From NCBI GenBank assembly GCA_046297095.1, contig JBKCNS010000018.1:44435-108434 (forward strand): a DNA stretch of 64,000 nt, written 5' to 3'. This document shows, one piece after another, positions 1 through 8,415 of this stretch. Below the pieces are notes generated by a model. The model worked only from the letters and a program-made list of their open reading frames with translations, made no database searches and was not told the DNA's origin. The DNA is from JBBATK01 sp046297095. GTDB lineage: Bacteria > Bacteroidota > Ignavibacteria > Kapaibacteriales > NICIL-2. Each line of letters starts with the position of its first letter. Position 1 is the stretch's first letter. The position numbers were made by a program, and so were the translations under genes.

Positions 1-2715
1 ATAAGTTGCGACACCGGTTTCTTCTCCGGTACTTTATATGGCATGGGCTACACGGATTCGTATGCACATACCTTGGGCTTTGCCACGGTAACGGGAAAGA
101 GTGATACCATTGCACCGCAGTTTACATCGGCTGTGTCGTGCGGAGTAGTGACGGGCACGGTTCGCGAAACGGTGAACTCCATGAGTACCGGAATCTCGTT
201 TGTTGCCATCGACGCAGACAGCACAAAGAACTACACCTTCGACGCAGTACGGCCGCCCGGAGATATCAACACGGTCACATTCACTGCCCGCCCTACGGAT
301 CCCTACAAGGATGCTCAGATTTTTGTCATCACCCGAGACAAAGCAGGGAACGGACGTTTGTTTCGTAGCTATTACCGAGCGCCACGCTTTACCCAGACAA
401 GTTCAATAGCGTTTAGCGCAAAAAGCGAGAACGATTCGCTATGCCAGCGCCTGTTTATTCAGAATCCCTCTGCTTCAGATACCCTTGTGCTGTATTCGGT
501 TCGATTGGCTTTAGGAACCAAGGAACTGGTGCTCAAAAGCCCGGTGAGCTTTCCGGCGCGTGTACCGAACAAAAATGGATTTGACTTCTCGTTGTGTTTT
601 CTGCCGCGCGGTCAAAGTGGATTAAAGATCAACGATACGGTGATCTTCGACATCGGTTGTGGTTTGAGTATTCGTGTTCCGGTGCGAGCTACTACGCCCA
701 CATCTGCGCTTCGGGTGGAAGATTTAGACTTTGGCTCGGTACTCGTGGGTGATACGCTGTGCTTGCTTATGAAGGTGGTGAATAGCGGAACCAGAGCAGC
801 AACAATTACTAATGCCTATCTCAGTTTCCCGACTGCGGTGTTCAGCACAAACGCATCTACCATATTGCCTAAACTGCTGGCACCGGGTGATTCATTGACG
901 CTGCGAGTTTGTTTTAGCCCCACCGACACCTTCGATCTTAAGCGCGTTATGATGTTCGAGAACTCCCTTGCGTTGGATGTTCAGGGCGAGGTGCGCGGAA
1001 GGGGAGTGATGCCCATTCTGGTTGCCAATGGGTATGATATGGGCGCGCGGCGAACGGCTACGTTTATCGACTCGCTGGTGGTGCTTCGTAACAATGGCAA
1101 TGCACCCATTTCCCTGCGATATGACAATCAGTCCGGTAACACAGCGGAGTTCCTGCACTCTTTGCCCCAAGGACGAGTGATTACGATTCAGCCCAAAGAC
1201 TCTTTTGCTCTGTTGGTGCGATTCTACCCGCTTATCCCGGGCTCGTATGCATCCGCTTTGAACTTTTCGGGCACGGGTTCTTCGGCCGCGAAGTATCCAA
1301 CGGTTGCCGTGCCGCTCACCGGCCGTGGCACTGAACCGGAAATCGCGGTGCGCAATGTGGTGTTCGACACAATAGCGGTAGGCGCCACGCAGCAGAAGCG
1401 AACTGCATGCATACTCTCCCGCGGAAATGAAACGCTCACCATCGATACCATCTTTGTGCAAGGAGCAGACGCGGCATCATTTTCGGTGCAGTCTGCCGAC
1501 AGGGCATATAGGCAGCTTGCCACCGGCGACAGCGCTTCTGTTTCCATAATCTTCGCTCCCAAGCGGCCGGGACTGCACCTGATGAATCTTGTGGTTCGCC
1601 ACGATGCAGACCGAGCATACTTCCGCAAAGAGAGCGTGATCGAAGTGCGTGGATGGGCGCGGGACACCACCGTGGACGATACCACCACCAACGATACCAC
1701 CAAACCCCGCGCACGCCGACCTGTGCTACGATTGTCTGCGCAGCCGCAGCGCTACACCTGTGATTCTCTTCAATACTCGGTAACCATAGTCAACTCGGAT
1801 ACACTTCCTATTACCATTAGCGATGCGCGAATTCGTACTGCAGTGTCGGCAGACACCTTGGTTGTGCTTACAGTTCCGCGCACTCTTCAACCCGGGCAAA
1901 TTGAGACACTCACGTGGTCATTGTCTCCGCCCCTGCAAACGGGTTTGATTCGGTGTATCATTCGTGCCGGCACGTGGACCATAGATACTACACAGCTTGT
2001 GCAGTTTGTGCAATCGGTTTCGAGCATCGCGCTGCAAGGACCGATTTCGGCTGCCCCAAATGATACTGTGACGTTGCGGTTCAGCGGACGATGGAACAAG
2101 CCCGCCGTTTCGGCGCAGGAGTTTAGCTTCCGCGCTTCCGTTCCGCCTTCCATGCTGGTGGTGCTGCAGGATAAATCGGTGCTCACTCGTGTGCAATCCG
2201 GACGTAGCGAGCCGCTACAGATAGCCCGCAATGGCAATGATATTTTGGTGCAATCGCTTCAGCCGATTGTGGTGGATAGAGCAGAAGACTGGCTGGTGGA
2301 AATTCCCTTTTTGGCGATGCTTTCACAGCAGAATTACACATCGGTAATAAGTTCATTGAAAAGTAGCGACTGCTTCGCCTTGGCGCTCGACACAACCACA
2401 TTGATGGTTGGGCCGGTATGCGCCGAAGATGTGCGTAGATTCTCGCTTGCAGACGTAGTAGTGCACTCGGTTTATCCGGTGCCAGCGGGCGATGTACTGC
2501 ATATGGAGGTAGAGTCGAAAATGAACGAAGTTTCAGTTAGCGTTCAGGCTGTGGATGTGCTCGGCAGGAAATTTATGATTGCGGAAAAATTGTTTTTGCG
2601 GAAGGGACTCAATTCTCTTATTTTCGACACGCACTCACTTACCGGCGGTTATCACCGCATCGAGTTGCGATCGAGGGACATCGAGTATCAAATTCCTATC
2701 ATGTTTTTTAAGTAG
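1..2715 (+). CDS. T9SS-sorted surface protein with choice-of-anchor-D/ASPM-like repeats (5' partial)
   Basis: The reading frame is open to the left edge, so the N-terminus lies outside the window. The visible part contains several immunoglobulin-like segments of the choice-of-anchor-D / ASPM-SPD-Hydin type, recognisable by the pattern 'LDFGSVLVGDT' followed by a beta strand and 'VVNSGT'. Similar segments recur with 'FDTIAVGAT' and 'YDMGARRTATFIDS'. A Thr/Asp-rich linker (DTTVDDTTTNDTTKP) separates a later beta-rich region from the rest. The last 75 or so residues, starting near 'VYPVPAGDVLHM' and containing 'VDVLGRK' and 'GGYHRIEL', match the type A C-terminal sorting domain of T9SS cargo. 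The protein is therefore probably exported to the cell surface or released. No catalytic domain is seen, and an adhesive or structural role is inference. The next gene follows after 8 bp. Confidence 0.85.
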   Translation: MSCDTGFFSGTLYGMGYTDSYAHTLGFATVTGKSDTIAPQFTSAVSCGVVTGTVRETVNSMSTGISFVAIDADSTKNYTFDAVRPPGDINTVTFTARPTDPYKDAQIFVITRDKAGNGRLFRSYYRAPRFTQTSSIAFSAKSENDSLCQRLFIQNPSASDTLVLYSVRLALGTKELVLKSPVSFPARVPNKNGFDFSLCFLPRGQSGLKINDTVIFDIGCGLSIRVPVRATTPTSALRVEDLDFGSVLVGDTLCLLMKVVNSGTRAATITNAYLSFPTAVFSTNASTILPKLLAPGDSLTLRVCFSPTDTFDLKRVMMFENSLALDVQGEVRGRGVMPILVANGYDMGARRTATFIDSLVVLRNNGNAPISLRYDNQSGNTAEFLHSLPQGRVITIQPKDSFALLVRFYPLIPGSYASALNFSGTGSSAAKYPTVAVPLTGRGTEPEIAVRNVVFDTIAVGATQQKRTACILSRGNETLTIDTIFVQGADAASFSVQSADRAYRQLATGDSASVSIIFAPKRPGLHLMNLVVRHDADRAYFRKESVIEVRGWARDTTVDDTTTNDTTKPRARRPVLRLSAQPQRYTCDSLQYSVTIVNSDTLPITISDARIRTAVSADTLVVLTVPRTLQPGQIETLTWSLSPPLQTGLIRCIIRAGTWTIDTTQLVQFVQSVSSIALQGPISAAPNDTVTLRFSGRWNKPAVSAQEFSFRASVPPSMLVVLQDKSVLTRVQSGRSEPLQIARNGNDILVQSLQPIVVDRAEDWLVEIPFLAMLSQQNYTSVISSLKSSDCFALALDTTTLMVGPVCAEDVRRFSLADVVVHSVYPVPAGDVLHMEVESKMNEVSVSVQAVDVLGRKFMIAEKLFLRKGLNSLIFDTHSLTGGYHRIELRSRDIEYQIPIMFFK

Positions 2716-2723
2716 GGGACAAT

Positions 2724-3563
2724 ATGAAGTTTCGTCTGTTGTGTGTTGTACTGCTCGCCTTGAGCTGGACGTCTCAAAACGCCTTTGCCCAAGATGAGGA
2801 AGATGTAAGCCCGCTTTCGGCAGGAAAAGCGCCGCCGCGTATTTACATGGGCCCTATTGTGGGATACAACAGAGTTATGAACTCCGGAGGTTTCCCCTCT
2901 TTCAGCAATGATGTTAACTGTCCTACCTTTACCGACGGTTCGGGTAACGGATTTTTGGTTGGTTGGGCTTTTGAATATTTGCTTGGAGATCCCAAGACAT
3001 CGAAGTCGTCGATCGTAACCCGCATTATCTACGATAACCTTCCGTCTAGCTTTACCCAGTACGGCGACCGTTTGCCGTCGCTTGTGCGTGATGCAGGCAA
3101 CAATCGTGATACCGTGATTTTTACGACCACGCAACACGTAGCAGAAATCAAGTACACGACGATCGATCTTGATATTATGTATCGCTTCAATCTTGGTGCC
3201 ACACCTCTTGGTCTGACAGCCGGTATTTCTCCGGGTTTTGCCATGACACAGCAGGCGGTGCAAAAGTTTGAACTCGTTCAACCGGTAAATGCACGATTTA
3301 TTCGTGTGGCGGATACCGTTGCAAACAAGCCGCTTCGTTATGAAAACTTTGATCGTACCGCCATCATCCGTGATGAGGACATCAAGAACGCATCGGCATT
3401 CCGTTTTGCTTTGAAGTTTGGTGTGCAGTACGAAATCATCCTGCGCAAACTCACATTGATTCCGTCGCTACACTACAATGTAGGCCTGACGAACATGACC
3501 ACGACAGATTCATGGAAGATCAATGCGTTGCAAGCGGCAGTTGAAGCACGCTTTGCGCTCTAA
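2724..3563 (+). CDS. Outer-membrane beta-barrel family protein
   Basis: This 279-residue protein starts with a clear signal peptide (MKFRLLCVVLLALSW, cleavage probably after 'NAFA'). It continues with alternating hydrophobic/polar strands rich in Gly, Tyr and Phe and ends in 'AAVEARFAL', a typical C-terminal beta-signal ending in an aliphatic or aromatic residue. It resembles PorT/OMP_b-brl-type barrels of Bacteroidota, but no specific family is certain. It begins 8 bp after a T9SS cargo gene with a GGGG-type ribosome site just upstream, so the two are probably co-transcribed. The unit closes with a strong terminator. The role (porin, anchor or T9SS accessory) is not known. Confidence 0.75.
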   Translation: MKFRLLCVVLLALSWTSQNAFAQDEEDVSPLSAGKAPPRIYMGPIVGYNRVMNSGGFPSFSNDVNCPTFTDGSGNGFLVGWAFEYLLGDPKTSKSSIVTRIIYDNLPSSFTQYGDRLPSLVRDAGNNRDTVIFTTTQHVAEIKYTTIDLDIMYRFNLGATPLGLTAGISPGFAMTQQAVQKFELVQPVNARFIRVADTVANKPLRYENFDRTAIIRDEDIKNASAFRFALKFGVQYEIILRKLTLIPSLHYNVGLTNMTTTDSWKINALQAAVEARFAL

Positions 3564-3581
3564 CATTTTGTAAATGATGAC

Positions 3582-3617
3582 ATGCGCTCGTGCCTAGTGT
3601 GCGAGCGCATTTTTTTT
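3582..3617 (+). terminator. Rho-independent terminator after the barrel-protein gene
   Basis: A 9-bp stem (ATGCGCTCG paired with CGAGCGCAT) and an 11-nt loop are followed directly by seven T residues. It lies 18 bp after the stop codon of the barrel-protein gene and just before the HIT-family gene. Confidence 0.88.
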
Positions 3618-3636
3618 GTCCGGGAGTATCGAACAC

Positions 3637-4143
3637 ATGGAACATCTTTGGTCACCGTGGCGCTCTCAGTATATCAATTCCTTCAGCACCAAACCGGAAA
3701 AGCCTTCCTGTTTCCTTTGCGATGCAACCGCCCAAAATCCGGATGAGCAGTCCACGGAGCTGGTGGTGTACAGGGCAACGTGGTGCTTTGTGATCATGAA
3801 TCGCTTCCCGTACAATGCCGGTCATTTGATGGTGGTGCCCAACGAACACGTCGGAGACTTTTCCGCGTTAAAGCCGGAGGTTGCCACCGAGATCATGATG
3901 GTGCTGCAGCTGTGCCACAAAGCGCTGACGCAGATGTTCAATCCTCACGGCTTTAACATTGGTGCTAACCTTGGGCGGGTAGCAGGAGCCGGAGTGCCGG
4001 ACCATGTGCACATGCATATTCTACCTCGCTGGAATGGTGATACCAACTTCATGCCGTTGCTTGCCGAGACAAAGGTTGTGTCTGAATCGATGACCGACAC
4101 CGCCGCACAATTGCGCAAAATTTTTCATTCCATTACCGCCTAA
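3637..4143 (+). CDS. HIT-family nucleotide hydrolase/AP4A-phosphorylase-like protein
   Basis: The protein carries the histidine triad signature HVHMHILPRW near its C-terminal third, which is the nucleotide-phosphate binding and catalytic loop of HIT enzymes. The N-terminal 'MEHLWSPWRSQYI' and 'CFLC' resemble the zinc-containing AP4A-phosphorylase-like branch. These enzymes cleave dinucleoside polyphosphates or nucleoside phosphoramidates in the cytoplasm; the substrate here is not determinable. I chose ATG at 3637 because GGGAG lies ten bases upstream and the family motif starts there. A TTG seven codons earlier lies in the tail of the preceding terminator. The stop is 3 bp before rsmA, so the two are probably translated from one mRNA. 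Confidence 0.9.
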   Translation: MEHLWSPWRSQYINSFSTKPEKPSCFLCDATAQNPDEQSTELVVYRATWCFVIMNRFPYNAGHLMVVPNEHVGDFSALKPEVATEIMMVLQLCHKALTQMFNPHGFNIGANLGRVAGAGVPDHVHMHILPRWNGDTNFMPLLAETKVVSESMTDTAAQLRKIFHSITA

Positions 4144-4146
4144 TCA

Positions 4147-4965
4147 ATGCGACAACATCGCGATGTACGCCCAAAGAAGTCGCTGTCGCAGAACTTTCTG
4201 ACGGATGGTGCCGTTGCCAAGCGCATAGCGGATGCCTTGCAGCCGTTGCCGGGGGAGTGCGTTGTGGAAATCGGTCCCGGCACAGGAGCACTAACAAAAC
4301 ACCTGGTTGATCAGGACACCCGTTTGGTATGCATTGAAAAAGATGTGCGCGCGGTGGAGTTCTTGAATCGAGAATATGCTGCTCGCTTAGGTGATCGATT
4401 CCGCATTCTTGAGGGCGATATATTGGAAACAAACTTCGCGAACTTGCAAAGCGAGTGCCCCAATGGAATGTCGGTGATTGGCAACATTCCTTATGCTATT
4501 TCATCGGAGATTTTGTTTCTGGTGTTCGATCAGGCCCAGCATCTTCGCTCATGTGTACTTATGATGCAGCGTGAGGTAGCCAAGAGATTGGTGGCTCAAC
4601 CACGAACCAAAGATTACGGTGTGCTCACCCTGGCAGCCGCAATGGCAGCTCAGGTAAAGATCCTTTTTGATGTGAAACCCGGATCGTTTTTTCCCGTTCC
4701 GGGCGTAACCTCTGCGGTTGTGCGTTTTGAGTTTCGCAATCAAGCTCCCATTGCCGCGTCTGTGAAAGACATCCGCGGTATCATTCGCAGTGCTTTTGCT
4801 CAGCGCAGAAAAACGCTTCGTAATTCTCTAAGCGGCTACGCACAGACGAAGTATGGAGTGGATATACGAAGTGTAGACACACCGTTTTTGGACAAGCGGG
4901 CAGAGGAGCTTACTCTGCATGATTTCGATCAATTGTTACGAGAAATTCAATCGGCTACCACATGA
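4147..4965 (+). CDS. rsmA: 16S rRNA (adenine1518/1519-N6)-dimethyltransferase
   Basis: This SAM-dependent enzyme (KsgA) dimethylates two adjacent adenines in the 3' hairpin of 16S rRNA during 30S assembly. The 272-residue length is normal for the family. Visible motifs are 'KKSLSQNFLTD' at the N-terminus, the SAM-binding 'VVEIGPGTGALT', an acidic 'CIEKD', and the catalytic motif IV 'GNIPYAISS', a variant of NLPY. A basic C-terminal helical part includes 'FAQRRKTLRNSL'. The gene follows the HIT gene by 3 bp, and its stop overlaps the start of the PAP2 gene by 4 bp, which suggests translational coupling. Confidence 0.95.
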   Translation: MRQHRDVRPKKSLSQNFLTDGAVAKRIADALQPLPGECVVEIGPGTGALTKHLVDQDTRLVCIEKDVRAVEFLNREYAARLGDRFRILEGDILETNFANLQSECPNGMSVIGNIPYAISSEILFLVFDQAQHLRSCVLMMQREVAKRLVAQPRTKDYGVLTLAAAMAAQVKILFDVKPGSFFPVPGVTSAVVRFEFRNQAPIAASVKDIRGIIRSAFAQRRKTLRNSLSGYAQTKYGVDIRSVDTPFLDKRAEELTLHDFDQLLREIQSATT

Positions 4966-5906
4966 AGCAGTTGCGCGAGAATTGGAACCTTGCACGATCC
5001 ACCATGTATTCCATGGACTGGTACTTCATTGCCATCATTGTTCTGTACACGGCTATCACGCTTGTTTTTTGGAGCTCCATACCTACACGATGGTTAGTGC
5101 TGGGCGAGAATGTGGCATTCCTGGCAGTGACGATCGGTATTATACTACTGGTAAGCAAAGCAGAGTCTCAGAGCTGGCACACCTTGAGGCGCTTTTATGT
5201 GATCCCCTTCGTGTATCCCATGTATCTGCAAACCTTCCACATTCTGCCGCATGTACGTACCTCACTGTACGACTCTTCCTTAGCTGCATGGGACCGCATG
5301 CTGTTTGGCGCAAACCCCACCGAGTGGGTGGGGCAGTTCAGCCATCCGTTTCTCACCGAATATCTTCAGTGGTGTTATGTGGCATTTTTCTTTTTGCCGT
5401 GCATACACGCAATTTTCTTGTACCGAGACGGCCGTTATCGTGAGTTCGAGGAATTTAGCAGACTGATGGTGTTTGCTTTTTTTGTTTCGTACGTGGCATA
5501 CTTTGCTTTTCCGGCTGTAGGCCCGCGATTTACTCTTCACGATTTCAATTCCATCAATTCGGAACTGCCGGGAGTGTGGTTTGCAGGAGTATTGCGTGAA
5601 CAAGTAAACATAGGCGGCGGTATTGTGCCGGGATCGGTGGATCCTGCTGCAAGTGTCAATCGCGATTGTATGCCCAGCGGACACACCATGATGACACTCG
5701 TTAATATCATTCTTGCGTGGAAGTTTCGCTCCCGAGGCAGGTGGTTCTTTACCGTTGTAGGATGCAGTCTTATTGCAGCCACCATTTATCTGCGATATCA
5801 TTATGCAGTGGATGCCATTGCCGGTGCATTTTGCGCCCTGGCCATGTTCCCGCTAGAACCCCGCGTCGACGCATTCTTGAAGCGTCGAGGCCTCGTGTTG
5901 CCCTAA
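4962..5906 (+). CDS. PAP2-superfamily membrane phosphatase / inositol-phosphorylceramide-synthase-like enzyme
   Basis: This is an integral membrane protein of about six transmembrane segments with the PAP2 phosphatase signatures in its C-terminal half: 'MPSGHTMMTL' (PSGH) and 'RYHYAVDAIAG' (H-x3-D). The preceding 'FPAVGPRFTLHDF' is typical of the PAP2_3 / Aur1-like subgroup, whose members transfer phospho-head-groups onto ceramide or hydrolyse lipid phosphates. Its substrate could be a phosphatidate, an undecaprenyl diphosphate or a sphingolipid head-group donor; the sequence does not decide. The ATG overlaps the rsmA stop (ATGA). Sphingolipid chemistry is common in Bacteroidota, so a head-group transferase is a reasonable but unproven guess. 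Confidence 0.85.
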   Translation: MKQLRENWNLARSTMYSMDWYFIAIIVLYTAITLVFWSSIPTRWLVLGENVAFLAVTIGIILLVSKAESQSWHTLRRFYVIPFVYPMYLQTFHILPHVRTSLYDSSLAAWDRMLFGANPTEWVGQFSHPFLTEYLQWCYVAFFFLPCIHAIFLYRDGRYREFEEFSRLMVFAFFVSYVAYFAFPAVGPRFTLHDFNSINSELPGVWFAGVLREQVNIGGGIVPGSVDPAASVNRDCMPSGHTMMTLVNIILAWKFRSRGRWFFTVVGCSLIAATIYLRYHYAVDAIAGAFCALAMFPLEPRVDAFLKRRGLVLP

Positions 5907-5944
5907 TCAAAACCGCCCACGCGAAGATTCCTCCCTTCCTTTTA

Positions 5945-5972
5945 TTCAGTTTTCGGTACCGTCTGCCGATAC
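5945..5972 (+). promoter_or_regulatory. Possible sigma-28-like promoter upstream of fliL
   Basis: In the 185-bp gap before fliL, TTCAGTTT at 5945-5952 and GCCGATAC at 5965-5972 resemble the FliA consensus TAAAGTTT/GCCGATAA (6 of 8 and 7 of 8 matches). The spacer is 12 rather than 11 bp. A short hairpin (TACTTTC/GAAAGTA) follows at 5971-5988. The match is suggestive only, since single sites of this quality can occur by chance. Confidence 0.3.
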
Positions 5973-6091
5973 TTTCAGGAGAAAGTACCCCGTTTGCCGT
6001 CCGTTTCCGGGATTTGGCACACGATTTTCTGTAACAAATCTTGATCGGCGTGGTGTGTTATCAATGCCGCGAGTATTCTTAAGGTGTAACT

Positions 6092-6676
6092 ATGGCCCAG
6101 GATCCAGACGTAGATGAGCTCGATGATGAGCAAATGCCCGAGAAAAAGGGAATGAAGTTGCCCGTTCTGATAGGTATCATCTTAGGTATTGTGATAGTTC
6201 AGGTGGGTATTGTGATGGCAGCGATTAAGTTCTTTGCCCCTCAACCCGCTGCAGCGGCTACAGCCGAGCATGCATCGGCTCACTCCGAGGAAAAATCGGA
6301 AGAGCAAGACCCCGACGAGGAGTCGGGAACATTCGTCACGAAGAAAGTTGATGCGATTATCACGACCAAGAATGACATCTATATCAATCCTCGCGGGTCG
6401 TCGAAACAGATCATCATACTCTCGTTGGGCATAGAAATCACGCCCGAGGAGAAGAAGGAAGTAGTAGAAAATAAACTTATGGTTCCCATTCAGGATCTGG
6501 TGATTTCCCGATTCTCGAATTACACATCGGAGGAGCTGCAGGACAAGGCACTGCGCGACTCGCTTCGTGTGATGATTAAGAACGAATTGAAACCGTATTT
6601 CCGAGGCATATCGGAAGAGGGCAAAGAACCTGTTCGCCTGAAGAACGTGTACTTTCCCAAGTTTATCATACAGTAA
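6092..6676 (+). CDS. fliL: Flagellar basal-body-associated protein FliL
   Basis: FliL is a single-pass inner-membrane protein that sits next to the flagellar stator and supports torque generation. The sequence shows an acidic cytoplasmic N-terminus, one transmembrane helix (about residues 23-46, 'LPVLIGIILGIVIVQVGIV'), a charged linker rich in Glu and Ala, and a periplasmic FliL domain. That domain contains 'IYINPRGSSKQIIILSLGI' and ends in 'RLKNVYFPKFIIQ'. The 194-residue length is slightly longer than many homologues. It heads a fliL-fliM-fliN cluster, the usual order in flagellar operons. A weak sigma-28-like site lies about 120 bp upstream. Confidence 0.9.
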   Translation: MAQDPDVDELDDEQMPEKKGMKLPVLIGIILGIVIVQVGIVMAAIKFFAPQPAAAATAEHASAHSEEKSEEQDPDEESGTFVTKKVDAIITTKNDIYINPRGSSKQIIILSLGIEITPEEKKEVVENKLMVPIQDLVISRFSNYTSEELQDKALRDSLRVMIKNELKPYFRGISEEGKEPVRLKNVYFPKFIIQ

Positions 6677-6738
6677 GGCTCCACGCATTGATACGTATCA
6701 GGACGATACATTACTACTGAAGCTGAAGGAAGAGAACA

Positions 6739-7776
6739 ATGCCCGACGTACTATCGCAACAAGAAATAGACAGCCTTCTTACCGGTTTGAATGTGCAAGA
6801 TCAGCAACCGGAAGAGAGCGTTGATACAACGTCCACGCAGCGGGATTTCATGAGCTATGATTTCCGCCGTCCCAACCGCATTTCCAAGAACCAGGTTCGC
6901 ACTATCCAAACTGTGCACGAAGCGTTCGCCGAGAACTTAGGTTACTATTTAGTCTCAAAACTTCAAACAGCCGCCAATCTTACCGTAACTGCTGTTGATC
7001 AATTGTTCTATTCGGAATACACGCTCACGGTATCCAATCCCAGCTGTTTGTATGTATTCGATATAGAAGGAACCGATGGCAGCGGCATCATGCAGGTAAG
7101 CCCGCAACTGGCTCTGTGCCTTGTGGAGCGCATGCTTGGAGGGCCCGCAGAGAAGCCCCGTAAGCCGCGTTCCATTACTCCCATTGAGCAGTCGGTGATG
7201 CGTAATATCATTGAGCATGCGCTCGGAGATCTTACCAATGCATGGCGCTCAATTGCCGAGTTGTCGTTTCACTACAGCCGCATGGAGAGTGAAGCAGACT
7301 TTGTGCAACTGGCACCAAGTTCAGAAATCGTGGTAGTTGTGAGCCTGGATGTATCCATTGGTGCGAACGTCTACAAGATGAATTTATGTTTCCCAACCTT
7401 CGCGTTGGAAGATGTTATCACGCGCCTGAACAAGCAAACAATGGCCAGCAGCTTAACATATGTCAACGCAGAGCGCGAAAAAGAAAATGTTCGTGTGATG
7501 CAACAGCAACTTTCCAATCAACACGTGGCTGTATCTGCAGAGTTGGGTAAGTCGGACATCACCGTGCGTGAGTTTCTCACGCTCAAAAAAGGTGACGTTA
7601 TTCGCCTTGACACCAAAGTGAATTCCGAGATTCTTGTTTCTATAGACAACAAACGTAAGCTGGCCGGAAGACCGGGCGGCGTGGACGGGCGCAAAGCAAT
7701 TCGTATTACTCGAACACTGGACGGCGAGGATCTGCTTGATGCGGATACACTTGTAGCCCTATTACCAAGACCATAA
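6739..7776 (+). CDS. fliM: Flagellar motor switch protein FliM
   Basis: FliM forms the middle of the flagellar C-ring and receives phosphorylated CheY to switch rotation. The N-terminal peptide 'LSQQEIDSLLTGL' is the conserved CheY-P-binding motif. It is followed by the FliM middle domain ('YDFRRPNRISKNQVRTIQTVHE', 'GPAEKPRKPRSITPIEQSVM') and a C-terminal SpoA domain ('LGKSDITVREFLTLKKGDVI'). The 345-residue length is typical. An AAGGAAGAG ribosome site precedes the ATG. fliN follows after 25 bp. The presence of the CheY motif implies chemotactic control, but no che genes are in this window. Confidence 0.96.
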   Translation: MPDVLSQQEIDSLLTGLNVQDQQPEESVDTTSTQRDFMSYDFRRPNRISKNQVRTIQTVHEAFAENLGYYLVSKLQTAANLTVTAVDQLFYSEYTLTVSNPSCLYVFDIEGTDGSGIMQVSPQLALCLVERMLGGPAEKPRKPRSITPIEQSVMRNIIEHALGDLTNAWRSIAELSFHYSRMESEADFVQLAPSSEIVVVVSLDVSIGANVYKMNLCFPTFALEDVITRLNKQTMASSLTYVNAEREKENVRVMQQQLSNQHVAVSAELGKSDITVREFLTLKKGDVIRLDTKVNSEILVSIDNKRKLAGRPGGVDGRKAIRITRTLDGEDLLDADTLVALLPRP

Positions 7777-7801
7777 TTTTTCCTACGTAAAGAGGTTTAT
7801 C

Positions 7802-8233
7802 ATGAGCATGTCGCAAGATGAGATAGATGCGCTGTTGAGCGGAGCCAAAGAAATTGCAGCTGAGCCGCAAGTGGGCGTGAACACAAGCGTTTCCGTGGAT
7901 AATCCCCAGTTCGGAGATATTGAACATCCTTCCAACCTTTCCGGTAATATGAATGTCGTATCACCATTAGATCCGAAGCTGGATATGCTGTATGATCTGC
8001 AGTTAGCAGTGAGTATCGAGCTTGGCCGCACCAACATGCTTATTCGTGACATCCTTCGTTTGGGGCGCGGATCGGTGATTGAGTTTGATAAGCTGGTAAA
8101 CGAACCGGTTGATGTGCTGGTAAACGGTAAAAAAGTTGCCGAAGGCGAAGTAGTGGTTATCGATAAACACTTCGGTATTCGCGTAACATCGCTGGTGGAT
8201 CCTGCCGATCGCCTGCGATCCATTCGCAAGTAA
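7802..8233 (+). CDS. fliN: Flagellar motor switch protein FliN
   Basis: FliN forms the base of the C-ring with FliM. The C-terminal SpoA domain is clear: 'LQLAVSIELGRTNMLIRDIL', 'LGRGSVIEFDKLVNEPVDVL' and 'DKHFGIRVTSLV'. The protein is 143 residues. Its N-terminus, 'MSQDEIDALLSGAKE', is nearly the same as the CheY-binding peptide of FliM, a feature better known from FliY. A ribosome site AAAGAGG lies nine bases before the ATG. A terminator about 85 bp after the stop ends the fliLMN unit. Confidence 0.95.
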   Translation: MSMSQDEIDALLSGAKEIAAEPQVGVNTSVSVDNPQFGDIEHPSNLSGNMNVVSPLDPKLDMLYDLQLAVSIELGRTNMLIRDILRLGRGSVIEFDKLVNEPVDVLVNGKKVAEGEVVVIDKHFGIRVTSLVDPADRLRSIRK

Positions 8234-8317
8234 CGCGCGGCTCTGCGGCAGTACCTGCCGTTCCTCGATTCAATCTTGTACGCCAGGGCACATCAGTTGC
8301 CGACGAAGATTCTCCCA

Positions 8318-8350
8318 AACCCGTATCACTCCTGTGATACGGGTTTTTTT
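8318..8350 (+). terminator. Rho-independent terminator after fliN
   Basis: A perfect 12-bp stem (AACCCGTATCAC with GTGATACGGGTT), a 4-nt loop and a run of T residues lie between fliN and asd. It separates the flagellar unit from the asd-manC-hutI unit. Confidence 0.92.
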
Positions 8351-8415
8351 GTGGAAGCGTTTTTGGCCTGCACGTATATTGCACGAAGTACTTCACACTA
8401 CCGTCTCGCGCATAC

